Source of the DNA: Bin5 sp963662575
GTDB lineage: Bacteria > Chloroflexota > Anaerolineae > Caldilineales > Caldilineaceae
Length of the DNA stretch: 64,000 nt
NCBI GenBank assembly: GCA_963662575.1
Contig: OY759723.1
Coordinates: forward strand, 3,720,001 to 3,784,000
Direction of reading: 5' to 3'
In this document: positions 28,122 to 37,490 of the stretch, in pieces
Numbering within the stretch: the stretch's first letter is position 1
Layout: every line of letters begins with the position of its first letter
The notes under the pieces: model-generated
The model's input: the letters and a program-made list of their open reading frames with translations, nothing else
What the model was told of the DNA's origin: nothing
Databases searched by the model: none
Translations under genes and position numbers: made by a program

Positions 28122-28393
28122 ACCTTAGTCCCTCTCATTCTGATGGATCAGATGGCGGCTGGCACGGACATATTATTCTCTACATGTTACGACCTGCGGG
28201 ACGCCATTGTCAAATGGAGCGGTCCTATGCTCAGTGACCAGCGGTGCAGATTGGGGCAAGTGGCGGTAACCCGTGTAGATTGGCAAGGCTTAAGCGGCCA
28301 GCTTCCGAATGCCAGGTATTGAGTAGGATGCATCTTCCAGCGCGGTGGTTCACACATTTTTTGGGCTCTGGTTACCAGCAGCTTTTCTGCGGC
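28122..28393. other. Divergent intergenic region
   Basis: Separates the minus-strand sugar-acid genes from the plus-strand ATP-grasp gene. No gene, RNA or strong repeat was seen. Confidence 0.45.
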
Positions 28394-28423
28394 TTGCACA
28401 ATGTGACCAACTTTGGGCATAAT
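28394..28423 (+). promoter_or_regulatory. Promoter of the ATP-grasp/alpha-E/transglutaminase operon
   Basis: TTGCAC (28394-28399), 18-base spacer, CATAAT (28418-28423). It leaves a leader of about 150 bases to the first candidate start. Confidence 0.5.
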
Positions 28424-28576
28424 ACGCAAATTCCACTAAATGACCTTGTATTCCAAGGAGTTTTCCTACACTTCAACCGCAGCGTTCTCCAACCAAATAC
28501 TGAAACGATCTGTTCCCCTGACCGGTCGGGGGCCTTGTCTAGGTTGTCAGATTGAACTGACAGGAACAAGGACTGC

Positions 28577-30181
28577 ATGGCGCAGACAAGAGATCTGCAC
28601 ACTTTGGCGCTTCCAGCATTGGCAAGAGATTTGAGCAAATCTCACCTGTGCCTGCCTAACAGAGTCAACCCATTGAAGCAATGGCGGGGATTTATCGTGG
28701 CGAATCAAACCGAGAACGGAAGCGAAAATGCACTCAACCTTTTCCGAAGTTACGCCCTGGACGGAAACATTTTCGACGAGATGTTTCAGGGGGACGGCCG
28801 TCCTCGCGCCCCTTACCAGAAATTGCTTCAGAGTATTCTGGAACTGCAAGCCAGCGAACTGACACAGCGTCAGCAGGCAGCCGACCTGACCTTTCTGAAT
28901 CGGGGCATCACTTTCACCGTATATGGCGAAGACTCCACGATTGAACGCATCTTCCCCTACGACATCCTTCCCCGTATCATAAGCGAACAAGAATGGCATA
29001 AAATCGAGAGTGGCTTGCGCCAGCGCATACATGCCATCAATCTCTTCCTGCGAGACGTCTACCACGAGGGACGAATATTGCAGGAAGGGAGAGTACCCTT
29101 CGAACTCATTTACAGTTGCCATAATTATCAGCGTGAGATGAGGGGTGTCAGGGTCGCCAACGACGTATACACTTCGATAGTCGGTACCGACCTCGTCCGT
29201 CTTCCCAGCGGTGAGTTTGCAGTATTGGAGGACAACCTGCGAGTGCCGAGCGGCGTTTCTTATATGCTGGCGAATCGAGAGGTCATGACGCAGGTATTCC
29301 CAGGCATGTTTGGAGGGTATGGCATTCGGCCAATCGGTCACTACGGACAGGCGCTTCTGGAACAGCTGCAATCCCTGACGCCCAAAGGGCGCGACGCTAC
29401 CATTGTTTTGCTGACGCCAGGGATTTTTAATTCGGCCTACTTCGAGCACACGTTTTTGGCGAGGGTTATGGGGATTGAGCTTGTCGAGGGCGCTGACATG
29501 CTCGTCCACGACGGATTTGTATATATGCGAACAACTGGTGGCTTACAACGTGTAGACGTAATCTATCGACGTATTGACGACGAATACATCGATCCTTTAC
29601 ACTTTCACCCCGACTCGGCCCTGGGCGTTCCCGGTCTGTTTAACGCCTATCGGGCTGGCAATGTAACGCTCGCCAACACAATCGGCACCGGGATTGCTGA
29701 TGACAAGGCGGTCTACTCATTTGTACCCGAAATGATCAAGTATTATCTGGGCGAAGATCCGATTTTACAGAACGTCGAAACGTATCTCTGCATGCGCGAA
29801 GACGAATGTGCCTACGTGCTTGAGAATCTTGACAAGCTGGTCGTCAAGGCAGTCGGGGAGTCGGGAGGATACGGCATGCTTATCGGCCCGCACAGCACGC
29901 GCAAGGAGCGGGAGAGCTACCGCCAGCAGATACAGGCTGATCCTCGAAATTACATCGCGCAGCCCACGCTCAGCCTTTCGCGTGCGCCTTGCTATATCAA
30001 TGGAAATGTCGTTTCTCGCCATGTAGACCTGCGGCCCTTCATTCTCTACGGCGGCGAAAAAGAGAACACTGTCATTGTTCCCGGGGGCCTTACGCGCGTA
30101 GCATTGCGTGAGGGTTCGCTCGTGGTCAATTCATCCCAGGGCGGGGGCAGCAAGGACACGTGGGTATTGCAAGACATTTGA
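28577..30181 (+). CDS. Circularly permuted ATP-grasp type 2 protein
   Basis: Up to 534 residues; an inner GTG at 28697 preceded by GGGGA would give 494, closer to the family length. YDEMF-type opening (NIFDEMFQGDGRPRAPYQ), ITFTVYGE, LIYSCHNYQREMRGV, FAVLEDNLRVPSGVSYML, LLTPGIFNSAYFEHTFLA and the late ESGGYGMLIGP are signatures of the DUF404/DUF407 proteins. These have a permuted ATP-grasp ligase fold. Comparative work on ATP-grasp proteins linked this family with alpha-E and transglutaminase genes and proposed peptide ligation; the product is unknown. First gene of a three-gene operon. Confidence 0.9.
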   Translation: MAQTRDLHTLALPALARDLSKSHLCLPNRVNPLKQWRGFIVANQTENGSENALNLFRSYALDGNIFDEMFQGDGRPRAPYQKLLQSILELQASELTQRQQAADLTFLNRGITFTVYGEDSTIERIFPYDILPRIISEQEWHKIESGLRQRIHAINLFLRDVYHEGRILQEGRVPFELIYSCHNYQREMRGVRVANDVYTSIVGTDLVRLPSGEFAVLEDNLRVPSGVSYMLANREVMTQVFPGMFGGYGIRPIGHYGQALLEQLQSLTPKGRDATIVLLTPGIFNSAYFEHTFLARVMGIELVEGADMLVHDGFVYMRTTGGLQRVDVIYRRIDDEYIDPLHFHPDSALGVPGLFNAYRAGNVTLANTIGTGIADDKAVYSFVPEMIKYYLGEDPILQNVETYLCMREDECAYVLENLDKLVVKAVGESGGYGMLIGPHSTRKERESYRQQIQADPRNYIAQPTLSLSRAPCYINGNVVSRHVDLRPFILYGGEKENTVIVPGGLTRVALREGSLVVNSSQGGGSKDTWVLQDI

Positions 30182-30202
30182 GTCCACAATAGGAAGCGCG
30201 AC

Positions 30203-31180
30203 ATGCTCTCTCGATCAGCAGACAATATGTACTGGCTCGGACGTTACATGGAGCGAGCGGAAAACACAATCCGGCTTCTCAGAGTGCGCCTGAATTTCAT
30301 GGTCGGCCAAACGGCACAGCATGGCAACGATCGAGGCTGGCAGCAGTTCTTCACCGCCTTGCGCCAGCCCCCTCCACTCATGAAGAACGGCGTTGTGGAC
30401 AGCGAGGTAGCCCTGCAGATGGCGCACGATCTTACCTTCAACGCCGAGAATCAGCATTCAATTTCAGGCTGCATTAACCTGGCCAGAACAAACGCCCGCT
30501 CCGTGCGTTCGCAACTAAGTAGTCAACTTTGGGAGCACATTAACCGGCTCTATTTGCGTTTGCATTCATGGCAAGGCCACCAGAACTGGCATGACGAACG
30601 TGATAACTTCTTCAGAGAACTCGAAAGCAGCGTCTCTCTTTTTCAGGGTCTGGCATTTTCATCGCTATTGCATGATGAGGGGTGGCTATTCATTCAGATC
30701 GGCGGGCATTTGGAGCGCGTATTCTCGGTGTGCAGTCTCTTGACAGCGCATTTTCGCCATTTTGGTGTTGATGGTGGGGAAAGACTGGAAACGGTTGATC
30801 CCCTCAACGGCATTGGTGTCCTGCGCGCCTGCAACGCATTTGAATCCTACTGCAGAGTTTATGACCCGCGGCCAGAAACGAGTTACGTGACGAACTTCCT
30901 ATTGCTTAATGCATACCTGCCTAATTCTGTACAATTCAATGTCACCCAGGTAGCTCTATTGCTTGAGCAACTCGCTGGCGCAACCGAGACCCGCCGTGCA
31001 GGAGACCTGAATCGAACCGCTGGCAAACTACAGGCCCAATTGCATTACAGCCAGATCGGCGACGTTGTTGAATTTGGGGCGCAGTCCTTCGTAGTGGACA
31101 TAATGCAGAGTTGCGACCAGATCCACGATGCACTGTCTGACGCATATTTCAGTTATCCGATCGATGAGGCCGTTTCCTGA
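30203..31180 (+). CDS. Alpha-E domain protein (DUF403)
   Basis: A 325-residue all-alpha protein. MLSRSADNMYWLGRYMERAENTIRLL, split here as MLSRSADNMYWLGRY and MERAENTIRLL, is the family start. ARSVRSQLSSQLWEHINRLYL and FIQIGGHLERVFSV are further signature helices. It always accompanies the permuted ATP-grasp and transglutaminase proteins, and its role is undetermined. AGGA precedes the ATG, 21 bases after the ligase stop. Confidence 0.92.
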   Translation: MLSRSADNMYWLGRYMERAENTIRLLRVRLNFMVGQTAQHGNDRGWQQFFTALRQPPPLMKNGVVDSEVALQMAHDLTFNAENQHSISGCINLARTNARSVRSQLSSQLWEHINRLYLRLHSWQGHQNWHDERDNFFRELESSVSLFQGLAFSSLLHDEGWLFIQIGGHLERVFSVCSLLTAHFRHFGVDGGERLETVDPLNGIGVLRACNAFESYCRVYDPRPETSYVTNFLLLNAYLPNSVQFNVTQVALLLEQLAGATETRRAGDLNRTAGKLQAQLHYSQIGDVVEFGAQSFVVDIMQSCDQIHDALSDAYFSYPIDEAVS

Positions 31181-31203
31181 AGCCCATCCTTTCACAGTGA
31201 CCA

Positions 31204-32178
31204 ATGAAATACTACACAATTCACCATCACACCAGATATCGATACAGTTCGGAAGTCAGCGAGAGTACGATGGAAGTGCGCATGCAACCTCGTACGGACC
31301 GCCAACAGCGCTGTTTAAACTTTCAGCTGGAAGTCTGGCCGCACGCCCAGGTACTGACAGCTAGCGACTGTGTCCAGAACGCGATTCACTATTTCGACAT
31401 TCCCAGACGTCATAGCGAGTTGCTGTTGCGCGCTCATAGTCTTGTCCTGGTCCAGGAATCGGAACCAATGCCCGATGGGCTAGATTCTTCTGAATGGACC
31501 GCTTTGGAAGAGGCCGCGGCTTCAGGCATTCACTGGGACTGGCTATCGCCCAGCAAGTTTGCCCATCCTACGCCGCTGCTTCTGGACTTTGCAGAAGAGG
31601 TCGAATTCACCCGCGAAGATGATCCGCTTAGCGCGCTGTTCCGGCTGAATGACCGCCTACATGTTGCACTGGAGTATATGACATTGAGTACAGCCGTTGA
31701 TTCGCCAATCGATATCGCCTTGGAGAATCGCCGCGGCGTCTGTCAGGATTTCACGCACATTATGATTGCTCTGCTGCGTCGAGCAGGTATCCCTGCGCGT
31801 TACATCAGCGGGTACGTCCAACAGGATCCGCAAGAGAGAGAGGAGGAGGACCTCTCCGGAGCCTCACACGCGTGGGTGGAGGCATTCCTGCCCGCCACAG
31901 GTTGGATAGGGCTGGATCCAACCCACAATACGCAAGTAGGCGACAGGCACATTCGCATCGCCATTGGCAGAGATTATGCGGACGTACCCCCTACAAGAGG
32001 GACCTACAAAGGCGGCTCAAGCAGCGAGCTCACGGTAGGGGTACACATTTCTGAGACTGAGGACGAGGCTCTTCCGCCTGACCTGCTGGACAATGGACAC
32101 TGGTCAACGAGGGAACAGGTCGAGGAACCGAGCAGTTCGCAGCTGCGTCAGGAACAGGAGCAGCAGCAGCAACAATGA
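31204..32178 (+). CDS. Transglutaminase-like cysteine protease-fold protein
   Basis: A 324-residue protein: bacterial transglutaminase N-terminal beta region (MKYYTIHHHTRYRYSSEV, VRMQPRTDRQQRC) and a transglutaminase core. The catalytic Cys lies in RRGVCQDFTHIMIALLRR, the His in SHAWVEAFLP and the Asp in WIGLDPTHN. Its start lies 23 bases after alpha-E, completing the conserved trio. The C-terminus ends in a Glu/Gln run (last 12 residues mostly Q/E), which is atypical. Likely an amidase/peptidase partner of the ligase. Confidence 0.92.
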   Translation: MKYYTIHHHTRYRYSSEVSESTMEVRMQPRTDRQQRCLNFQLEVWPHAQVLTASDCVQNAIHYFDIPRRHSELLLRAHSLVLVQESEPMPDGLDSSEWTALEEAAASGIHWDWLSPSKFAHPTPLLLDFAEEVEFTREDDPLSALFRLNDRLHVALEYMTLSTAVDSPIDIALENRRGVCQDFTHIMIALLRRAGIPARYISGYVQQDPQEREEEDLSGASHAWVEAFLPATGWIGLDPTHNTQVGDRHIRIAIGRDYADVPPTRGTYKGGSSSELTVGVHISETEDEALPPDLLDNGHWSTREQVEEPSSSQLRQEQEQQQQQ

Positions 32179-32191
32179 GGGCAAAGGGAAA

Positions 32192-32220
32192 GGCCGGCAG
32201 CACACACAACACTGCCGGCC
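32192..32220. terminator. Inverted repeat after the transglutaminase operon
   Basis: Nine-bp inverted repeat GGCCGGCAG/CTGCCGGCC with an 11-base loop, 14 bases after the stop, between convergent genes. No T-run follows on either strand, so it may be only a stabilising or weak bidirectional terminator. Confidence 0.45.
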
Positions 32221-32281
32221 GGCCCTTCAGAGGCGCCACGCACGGATCAGCAATACCGACCCGCTTCAGATCGATTTACGC

Positions 32282-32602
32282 TCAATTCATGACCGACTTA
32301 GCGGTCGGCACAAGACGCATGACTTTGATAGTTTCCCGGTTGAGCATTTCCGGGATATTCGGCGCGATGTCATTGACCCAGCCATCGGACTGGTATACGG
32401 CTTCATACAGCGCTTCGCGATCGGCCTCATCCTGGAAGCGACGCATCCACACGTAGCAGTTGTCGTCCTCTTCGTCGATAAAGGAACCGGCGACGACCAT
32501 TCCCTTTGATACCTGGAAGGGGATGATCACACTCTCCATGTACTGAACCCATTTGTCGCGCTGGCCAGGATGGCACTCGTAAATGCGGTACTCATACAAC
32601 AT
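32282..32602 (-). CDS. NIPSNAP family protein
   Basis: A 106-residue ferredoxin-like alpha+beta barrel protein. MLYEYRIYECHPGQRDKWVQYMES is typical NIPSNAP, split here as MLYEYRIYECHPG and RDKWVQYMES, and is followed by VVAGSFIDEEDDNCYVWMRRF. GGGAG lies eight bases before the ATG at 32602. Family members occur in small catabolic operons but have no settled function. It is 36 bases downstream of the GH4 gene and likely cotranscribed. Confidence 0.85.
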   Translation of the reverse strand: MLYEYRIYECHPGQRDKWVQYMESVIIPFQVSKGMVVAGSFIDEEDDNCYVWMRRFQDEADREALYEAVYQSDGWVNDIAPNIPEMLNRETIKVMRLVPTAKSVMN

Positions 32603-32638
32603 TGCGTTTTCTCCCAATTTTCTGTGGCTTCTTTCGTT

Positions 32639-34039
32639 TCAATCGGCAGGAATCGGTTCCATTGGCGGCTCGGCCAAGAGTCGCATTGGCCGCTCTCCTT
32701 CGACTTCGTAGCTGGAAAAAGTTGGCAGGTGTTCGACATTGGCGGCAAACATCTCGTTTACCATCGCTCGAATCTCTGCCATAGACAATACTGAAGACGC
32801 CAGTGGATCGTGCAAAATCGCCTGGAAAATCTTGCGCGGATCACCTTCCATAATACCCTCCACCGCCATCTCTTCAATCTGCGCACTCAGGCCGGTCAAC
32901 ATTGCCACCGAGGACGGCAGGGGGCCTACGCGAACACTTTCCAGTCCCTTGCTGCTTGCCCAGACCGGGATCTCGACACAGGCGCCGACTGGCAGATTGT
33001 CGACCAAGGGTGTCGCGCCGCTGCCATTTGGCATATTGCCGTTGAACTGGAACGGCTCGCCCCCCTCCAAAGCGTTGATGATATAGGCAGCGTATTCATA
33101 GCCTCGAGACAGATCCAAGGGCGCAGGATTGTCGAGCCATTCTCGAATCTGCTCGTGCCAGGACTCTTCCCGTTCCGAGTAATGCGTCAGGACATAGGCA
33201 TATTCGCCAGGGTTCCAGCCGGTCCCGTGCGTGCAGTATTTCTCGATCAGGTCAGGCCGTTTGCGGAACCAAGGATTGTACTCCGAGTGGTGTCCGCTCG
33301 ACTCGGTTGGGTAGTAGTCGAGGTGCAAGTACATTTCGTTTCGAACCTGCTCCTCGTTGTATACTTCCGGTCTTTCTGAAATGGCTTTGCGAATAAGCGG
33401 GTACGCGTCTTCGCCGTTCCACTCATAATTCAAATACCAGGCCATGTGGTTGATGCCGGCGCAGGTGTAGGTAATCTCATCCGCAGGCGCACCGATCCAG
33501 CGTGCCAGCATGTCTGCTGTGCCCTGCACGCTGTGACAGAGACCGGTCGCGACGATGCTGGTCTCCTTCTGAATGGCCCTACAGTTGGTCACCATCGGGT
33601 TTGTGTAGTTGAGCATCACTGCATCGGGGCAAAGTCTCTCCATGTCCCTGGCTATGTCCACCATCACGGGGGTCGTGCGCATGGAGCGAAAGATACCGGA
33701 AGGCCCGCGCGTGTCGCCGATATTTGTGTCGACGCCGTACTGCTTGGGAATCTCGATGTCACTGCGCCACACTTGGGTCTTGCCGACAAGGATTGTCACG
33801 ATAACGTAGTCTGCGCCGTCCAAGGCTTCATCGCGGCTGAGAGTGGACTCGACGCTTGCAGGATAGCCCCCTTCGCGTACGATGCGTTTTACCGCCTGCT
33901 CGATATAGTTGAGCTTAAGAGGGTCTATGTCCATAAGACAGATCGTAGCATCCTCAAGCAGAGGAAATGTCAGCACGTCCTTGACAAGCTTGCGGGTGAA
34001 GCCAAAGCTACCTGCGCCGATAAATGTAATCTTCGTCAT
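32639..34039 (-). CDS. Glycoside hydrolase family 4 (alpha-galactosidase/glucosidase/galacturonidase)
   Basis: A 466-residue GH4 enzyme, the NAD+- and Mn2+-dependent glycosidases that act by transient oxidation at C3. KITFIGAGSFGFTRKLVKD is the Rossmann start, VMLNYTNPM the substrate loop, ATGLCHSVQG contains the metal-binding Cys, and CAGINHMAWYL the metal His. The form without a 6-phosphate pocket resembles MelA/LplD proteins, so substrates could be alpha-galactosides or alpha-galacturonides. AAGGTGG precedes the ATG. With the NIPSNAP gene it forms a small catabolic unit. Confidence 0.9.
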   Translation of the reverse strand: MTKITFIGAGSFGFTRKLVKDVLTFPLLEDATICLMDIDPLKLNYIEQAVKRIVREGGYPASVESTLSRDEALDGADYVIVTILVGKTQVWRSDIEIPKQYGVDTNIGDTRGPSGIFRSMRTTPVMVDIARDMERLCPDAVMLNYTNPMVTNCRAIQKETSIVATGLCHSVQGTADMLARWIGAPADEITYTCAGINHMAWYLNYEWNGEDAYPLIRKAISERPEVYNEEQVRNEMYLHLDYYPTESSGHHSEYNPWFRKRPDLIEKYCTHGTGWNPGEYAYVLTHYSEREESWHEQIREWLDNPAPLDLSRGYEYAAYIINALEGGEPFQFNGNMPNGSGATPLVDNLPVGACVEIPVWASSKGLESVRVGPLPSSVAMLTGLSAQIEEMAVEGIMEGDPRKIFQAILHDPLASSVLSMAEIRAMVNEMFAANVEHLPTFSSYEVEGERPMRLLAEPPMEPIPAD

Positions 34040-34208
34040 TTTCGTACCACCTTTGGATAATTATCGGGAACGGAAACGCCGCATCGCGACGCGTACACCT
34101 TCGTTGAACTGCTGCCAAACTGAACTGAATTGGCGGCCCCCTTACCTGAACCGCCGCCTCGGACCCTTGTGTGGATCATAGCATCAGGGTGCGAGATAGA
34201 CCCCAAAG

Positions 34209-34580
34209 CTAGCCGATTTTCGTTCCCAACATGCGCCCAAAGAAGGGCACGCGGGCTCGGCGGGCGCGAAGGGCATTGATGATTCCCGCGATCCAGGCGA
34301 CGACGACAGCCAAATATACAGCGACAACCAAAGCGAAAATGTAGGCTGCAACTACGCCGCCAAATGGCAGGAGAGAGACCAACCAAGCGAACAGAAACCA
34401 GACTGCAGGCGCCAGAATCAGTGCCATTACAATCGTCAGCGACTGGAAAGCGTGGTACCGGGAAAAGGAGTCGTCTTTCCTCAGGGCCAGAATGTAGGCA
34501 GGACCTATTACCGGAAGTAGATAGGCAAGCAGCGCCGCGTCTACATTGAGCCTCCCATTGGTTGAGAGATCCTCGGTCAT
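34209..34580 (-). CDS. DUF4870-like small membrane protein
   Basis: A 123-residue protein with a short polar N-terminus and about three transmembrane helices. LAYLLPVIGPAYILALRKDDSFSRYHAFQSL, quoted as LAYLLPVIGPAYILAL and FSRYHAFQSL, is the DUF4870/YtaB-like pattern. Its ATG overlaps the stop of oppF (ATGA), making it the last gene of the peptide transporter operon. Function unknown. Confidence 0.75.
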   Translation of the reverse strand: MTEDLSTNGRLNVDAALLAYLLPVIGPAYILALRKDDSFSRYHAFQSLTIVMALILAPAVWFLFAWLVSLLPFGGVVAAYIFALVVAVYLAVVVAWIAGIINALRARRARVPFFGRMLGTKIG

Positions 34581-35593
34581 TGCGTTTCTCCGATTCCCTG
34601 CAGTGTCAGCTCCTGGGCGAAATGGCAGCTGGCAAAATGACCTGGCTCAATCTCCTCAAGGTGCGGCTCTTCCTGCCAGCATAGCTCCTGCGCGTAAAGG
34701 CAACGGGGATGAAACACACAGCCTGGAGGCGGATTGGCCGGACTGGGAATGTCTCCCTCGAGGATGATCCTGTTCAGCTTAATCTCCGGGTCAGCAGGTG
34801 GGATTGCGGAGACCAACGCCTCGGTGTAGGGATGAAGCGGCCGCCGCAACAGTTTGTCCGATTCGGCAATCTCAACCAGTCGCCCCACATACATTACCGC
34901 AATTCGATCGCACATATGCTCGACAACCGACAGATCGTGGGCTATGAAGAGATAGGTCAGGCCCAGATCGTCCTTCAACTCCTGGAGCAGGTTGAGCACC
35001 TGGGCCTGAATCGACACGTCCAGAGCTGAGACGGGTTCATCGGCAATGATCAGACGCGGCCGCAGGGCAAGGGTTCGCGCCAGGCCGATACGCTGACGCT
35101 GGCCTCCGGAGAATTCATGGGGATAGCGCCGCATGTAGTTCGGTTCAAGCCCGACTGCCGTCATCAACTGGGAAACTCTGTCTTCCAGCACCCTGCCGGA
35201 GGCTTCCTTGTGAATAATGAGCGGCTCCCCAATCAAGTCCTTCACCGTCAGCCGCGGATTGAGGGAACTGAACGGGTCCTGGAAAATCATGCGCATCTCT
35301 TTGCGCAGTGGCTTCATTGCAGACTGGTCAATGGTGGCGATATCGATGCGCTTGCCATCGCCATCAGTGTACCAAATTTCGCCCGCGGTCGGATCGTAGA
35401 GCCTCAGAACAGATCTTCCGACGGTCGTCTTGCCAGAGCCGCTCTCTCCCACCAGTCCCAGAGCTTCGTTGCGGCGGATGGCAAAGCTTACGCCATCGAC
35501 AGCTTTGACGTGTCCGACAATTCGCTGCAGGAATCCTTGGCGGATAGGGAACCACTGTTTCAGGTCATTGACTTCAAGCAGGATTTCATTCAT
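34577..35593 (-). CDS. oppF: Oligopeptide ABC transporter ATP-binding protein
   Basis: A 338-residue cytoplasmic ATPase. Walker A is GESGSGKTT, signature LSGGQRQRIGLARTL, Walker B RLIIADEP, H-loop IAHDLSVVEH. The C-terminal oligopeptide-transporter extension has PANPPPGCVFHPRCLYAQELC. It pairs with OppD at the head of the operon to energise OppB/OppC. It begins 11 bases after the cytochrome gene, which separates it from oppC. Confidence 0.93.
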   Translation of the reverse strand: MNEILLEVNDLKQWFPIRQGFLQRIVGHVKAVDGVSFAIRRNEALGLVGESGSGKTTVGRSVLRLYDPTAGEIWYTDGDGKRIDIATIDQSAMKPLRKEMRMIFQDPFSSLNPRLTVKDLIGEPLIIHKEASGRVLEDRVSQLMTAVGLEPNYMRRYPHEFSGGQRQRIGLARTLALRPRLIIADEPVSALDVSIQAQVLNLLQELKDDLGLTYLFIAHDLSVVEHMCDRIAVMYVGRLVEIAESDKLLRRPLHPYTEALVSAIPPADPEIKLNRIILEGDIPSPANPPPGCVFHPRCLYAQELCWQEEPHLEEIEPGHFASCHFAQELTLQGIGETQ

Positions 35594-35604
35594 TTTTGCA
35601 TACT

Positions 35605-37452
35605 CTAGCGCTCCACTGGATGCGCAAAGTCAAGCTGTAACTGTTCTGAAGCCAAAATGATATCCGGATCGGACCAGCCCTTCCATTCCTGCAACTGCTG
35701 AAATGCCCGGCGATAGATCAGTTGAACTTCGACATTGAGCGATTGGCCTGCTTGAACTTCTTCCCCTGCGGCGGCAAACCTGAATGTACTTTTCCGAGCG
35801 GTCTGCGCGGGGATGCGCGTGTCTTCTACCAGCTCCACCATTCGCCAATGGGAAAAGGTGGGCTCCTCACCGGTAAGCGTATCGCGCAGAATCTTAGCAA
35901 AGCCCTCTCCCGCCTCCCCGGCAACGTCGCCAGCCCAATCCGGCAGCTTGCCACCTTCGGTCAACAGCAGTTCGGTTCCACTGCCGTCGGTCGCCCGAAC
36001 GACCAGAAGCACTTGGCGCAACGGCGAGCCGGTGGGATAGTGGTGGCCGGCGCCGGTGTTGCTGACTTGTGTGTTAACGACCAGTTCAGCCCCCTCGATT
36101 TCGGCTCTTACTTCCAAGGCAATGGCGCTTTTCAGGAACTGTTCGTCGGTGGACCCTGGCATCTGATGCACGTGGATCTGGTCCAGTTCACGGAAAAGGC
36201 CACCTTTTTCCGGATAGACAAAGTAGCTGCGTTGCGCCCTTGAGGCCAATTTGCCCAAGCCGGCTGGCAGAGCGCGGCCACTGGCGTTCTCCAGCCAAGC
36301 CGCTGTCTGGACTACCGTTTCCATGCTGGAAGTTAGTCGCGGCGACACAGGCATGTGGCAGTTCTGACACGTTTGGCCGGTGTCAGGATTGCTATAAGGG
36401 CTGTCCAACCACTCCCCGTAGGAGTTATAGATTTCGGTGGTATCGTTTACACCGTAGTGACACGCCGAACAGAAAGCGCTCTCCCCATGCAGCTGATTGA
36501 AGCTGTCCTTGGGGCGGGCAACGTCATCAACGGTTCCCATCAGCAGGTCTTCCCCCGTCTTTGGCCGGTAAAGAGTAAGCGAAAGAATCCCTGGCATTGC
36601 CGGGTCCGGCAGCACGGTATCGGTATAGAAATTCACGGCGCCGATCTTGTGGCAGAAGTCACAGGATATCCCTTCAGCCGCGACGCCGACCGCCTCATTG
36701 GGGCTGACACCGGCAGGCAGTTCATCGCTGGCGTCGCTGGTTTCCTGCATGTGGCATCCGTTCCAGCCACAGCTGTTGTCGGCATCCAACTTTGAAGCCA
36801 TAGGCGTATGACAGGCCGCGCAGTTGCCGTCTCTCTTGGGGAAGTCCAGTTTGAAGCCGGGACCATAGTAGGGACCATCCGGGTCGAGAGTGCGAGGCAA
36901 TCCGGTATAGTAGTTGGTGTTACGACTGCGGTTTCCTTCAACGTCGGTCCCGTTATACATTGTGAGAAATCTAACATTGACGGCTGACTGGCTGTGTGCG
37001 TCGCGTTGCCACTCGGCAAAGGATGGATGGCAATCGCCGCAATTGGCCGATGGCTCCCATTCGTAGACGGAATTGTCGACGCGATTGTGGGGATGCAATG
37101 CAATGCTGACATCAACGTCGCCGCCGTGCGCCTCGGTCCAGCCAAAAATATAGCCCTCTGCCCATGCTACCAAGGTCACGCTCTCTTCGGTTGGCAGGCC
37201 GTCGATCGTGAACCCACCGTCATCCGCGGTGTAGGTGTGGTTGGCAGTTGTTTGAACGCGCACCAAGGCGCCAGCGACCGGCCCATCAGTATCGGTCACA
37301 GTGCCGCTGACAGATGCGGTCGCGGGTTGCGGCCAGGCGAAAACGGCGACTACTGTCGCAAACGAAAATAACAAGAGCAGGACGGTGAGCAGGATTAGAG
37401 GACGCGCCAAGGCTCGAAACGCACCTCCAGTTGCGCCGCGGCTACCCTTCAA
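35605..37452 (-). CDS. Membrane-anchored multiheme cytochrome c with carboxypeptidase-regulatory-like domain
   Basis: About 615 residues from a TTG at 37452 preceded by AGGAG (a GTG at 37470 is the longer option). One N-terminal transmembrane segment (LILLTVLLLLFSFATVVAVFAW) is followed by a carboxypeptidase-regulatory-like beta domain (SVSGTVTDTDGPVAGALV). The cytochrome region has five CxxCH sites (CGDCH, CAACH, CDFCH, CSACH, CQNCH) plus CGWNGCH, a CX4CH variant, hence up to six hemes. A C-terminal beta domain follows. Such proteins transfer electrons outside the membrane. Its place between oppC and oppF is unexpected for a peptide transporter operon. Confidence 0.88.
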   Translation of the reverse strand: MKGSRGATGGAFRALARPLILLTVLLLLFSFATVVAVFAWPQPATASVSGTVTDTDGPVAGALVRVQTTANHTYTADDGGFTIDGLPTEESVTLVAWAEGYIFGWTEAHGGDVDVSIALHPHNRVDNSVYEWEPSANCGDCHPSFAEWQRDAHSQSAVNVRFLTMYNGTDVEGNRSRNTNYYTGLPRTLDPDGPYYGPGFKLDFPKRDGNCAACHTPMASKLDADNSCGWNGCHMQETSDASDELPAGVSPNEAVGVAAEGISCDFCHKIGAVNFYTDTVLPDPAMPGILSLTLYRPKTGEDLLMGTVDDVARPKDSFNQLHGESAFCSACHYGVNDTTEIYNSYGEWLDSPYSNPDTGQTCQNCHMPVSPRLTSSMETVVQTAAWLENASGRALPAGLGKLASRAQRSYFVYPEKGGLFRELDQIHVHQMPGSTDEQFLKSAIALEVRAEIEGAELVVNTQVSNTGAGHHYPTGSPLRQVLLVVRATDGSGTELLLTEGGKLPDWAGDVAGEAGEGFAKILRDTLTGEEPTFSHWRMVELVEDTRIPAQTARKSTFRFAAAGEEVQAGQSLNVEVQLIYRRAFQQLQEWKGWSDPDIILASEQLQLDFAHPVER

Positions 37453-37490
37453 TGAACTGCTCCTGCCCACCTCCGCGCTCCGTCTCGATC

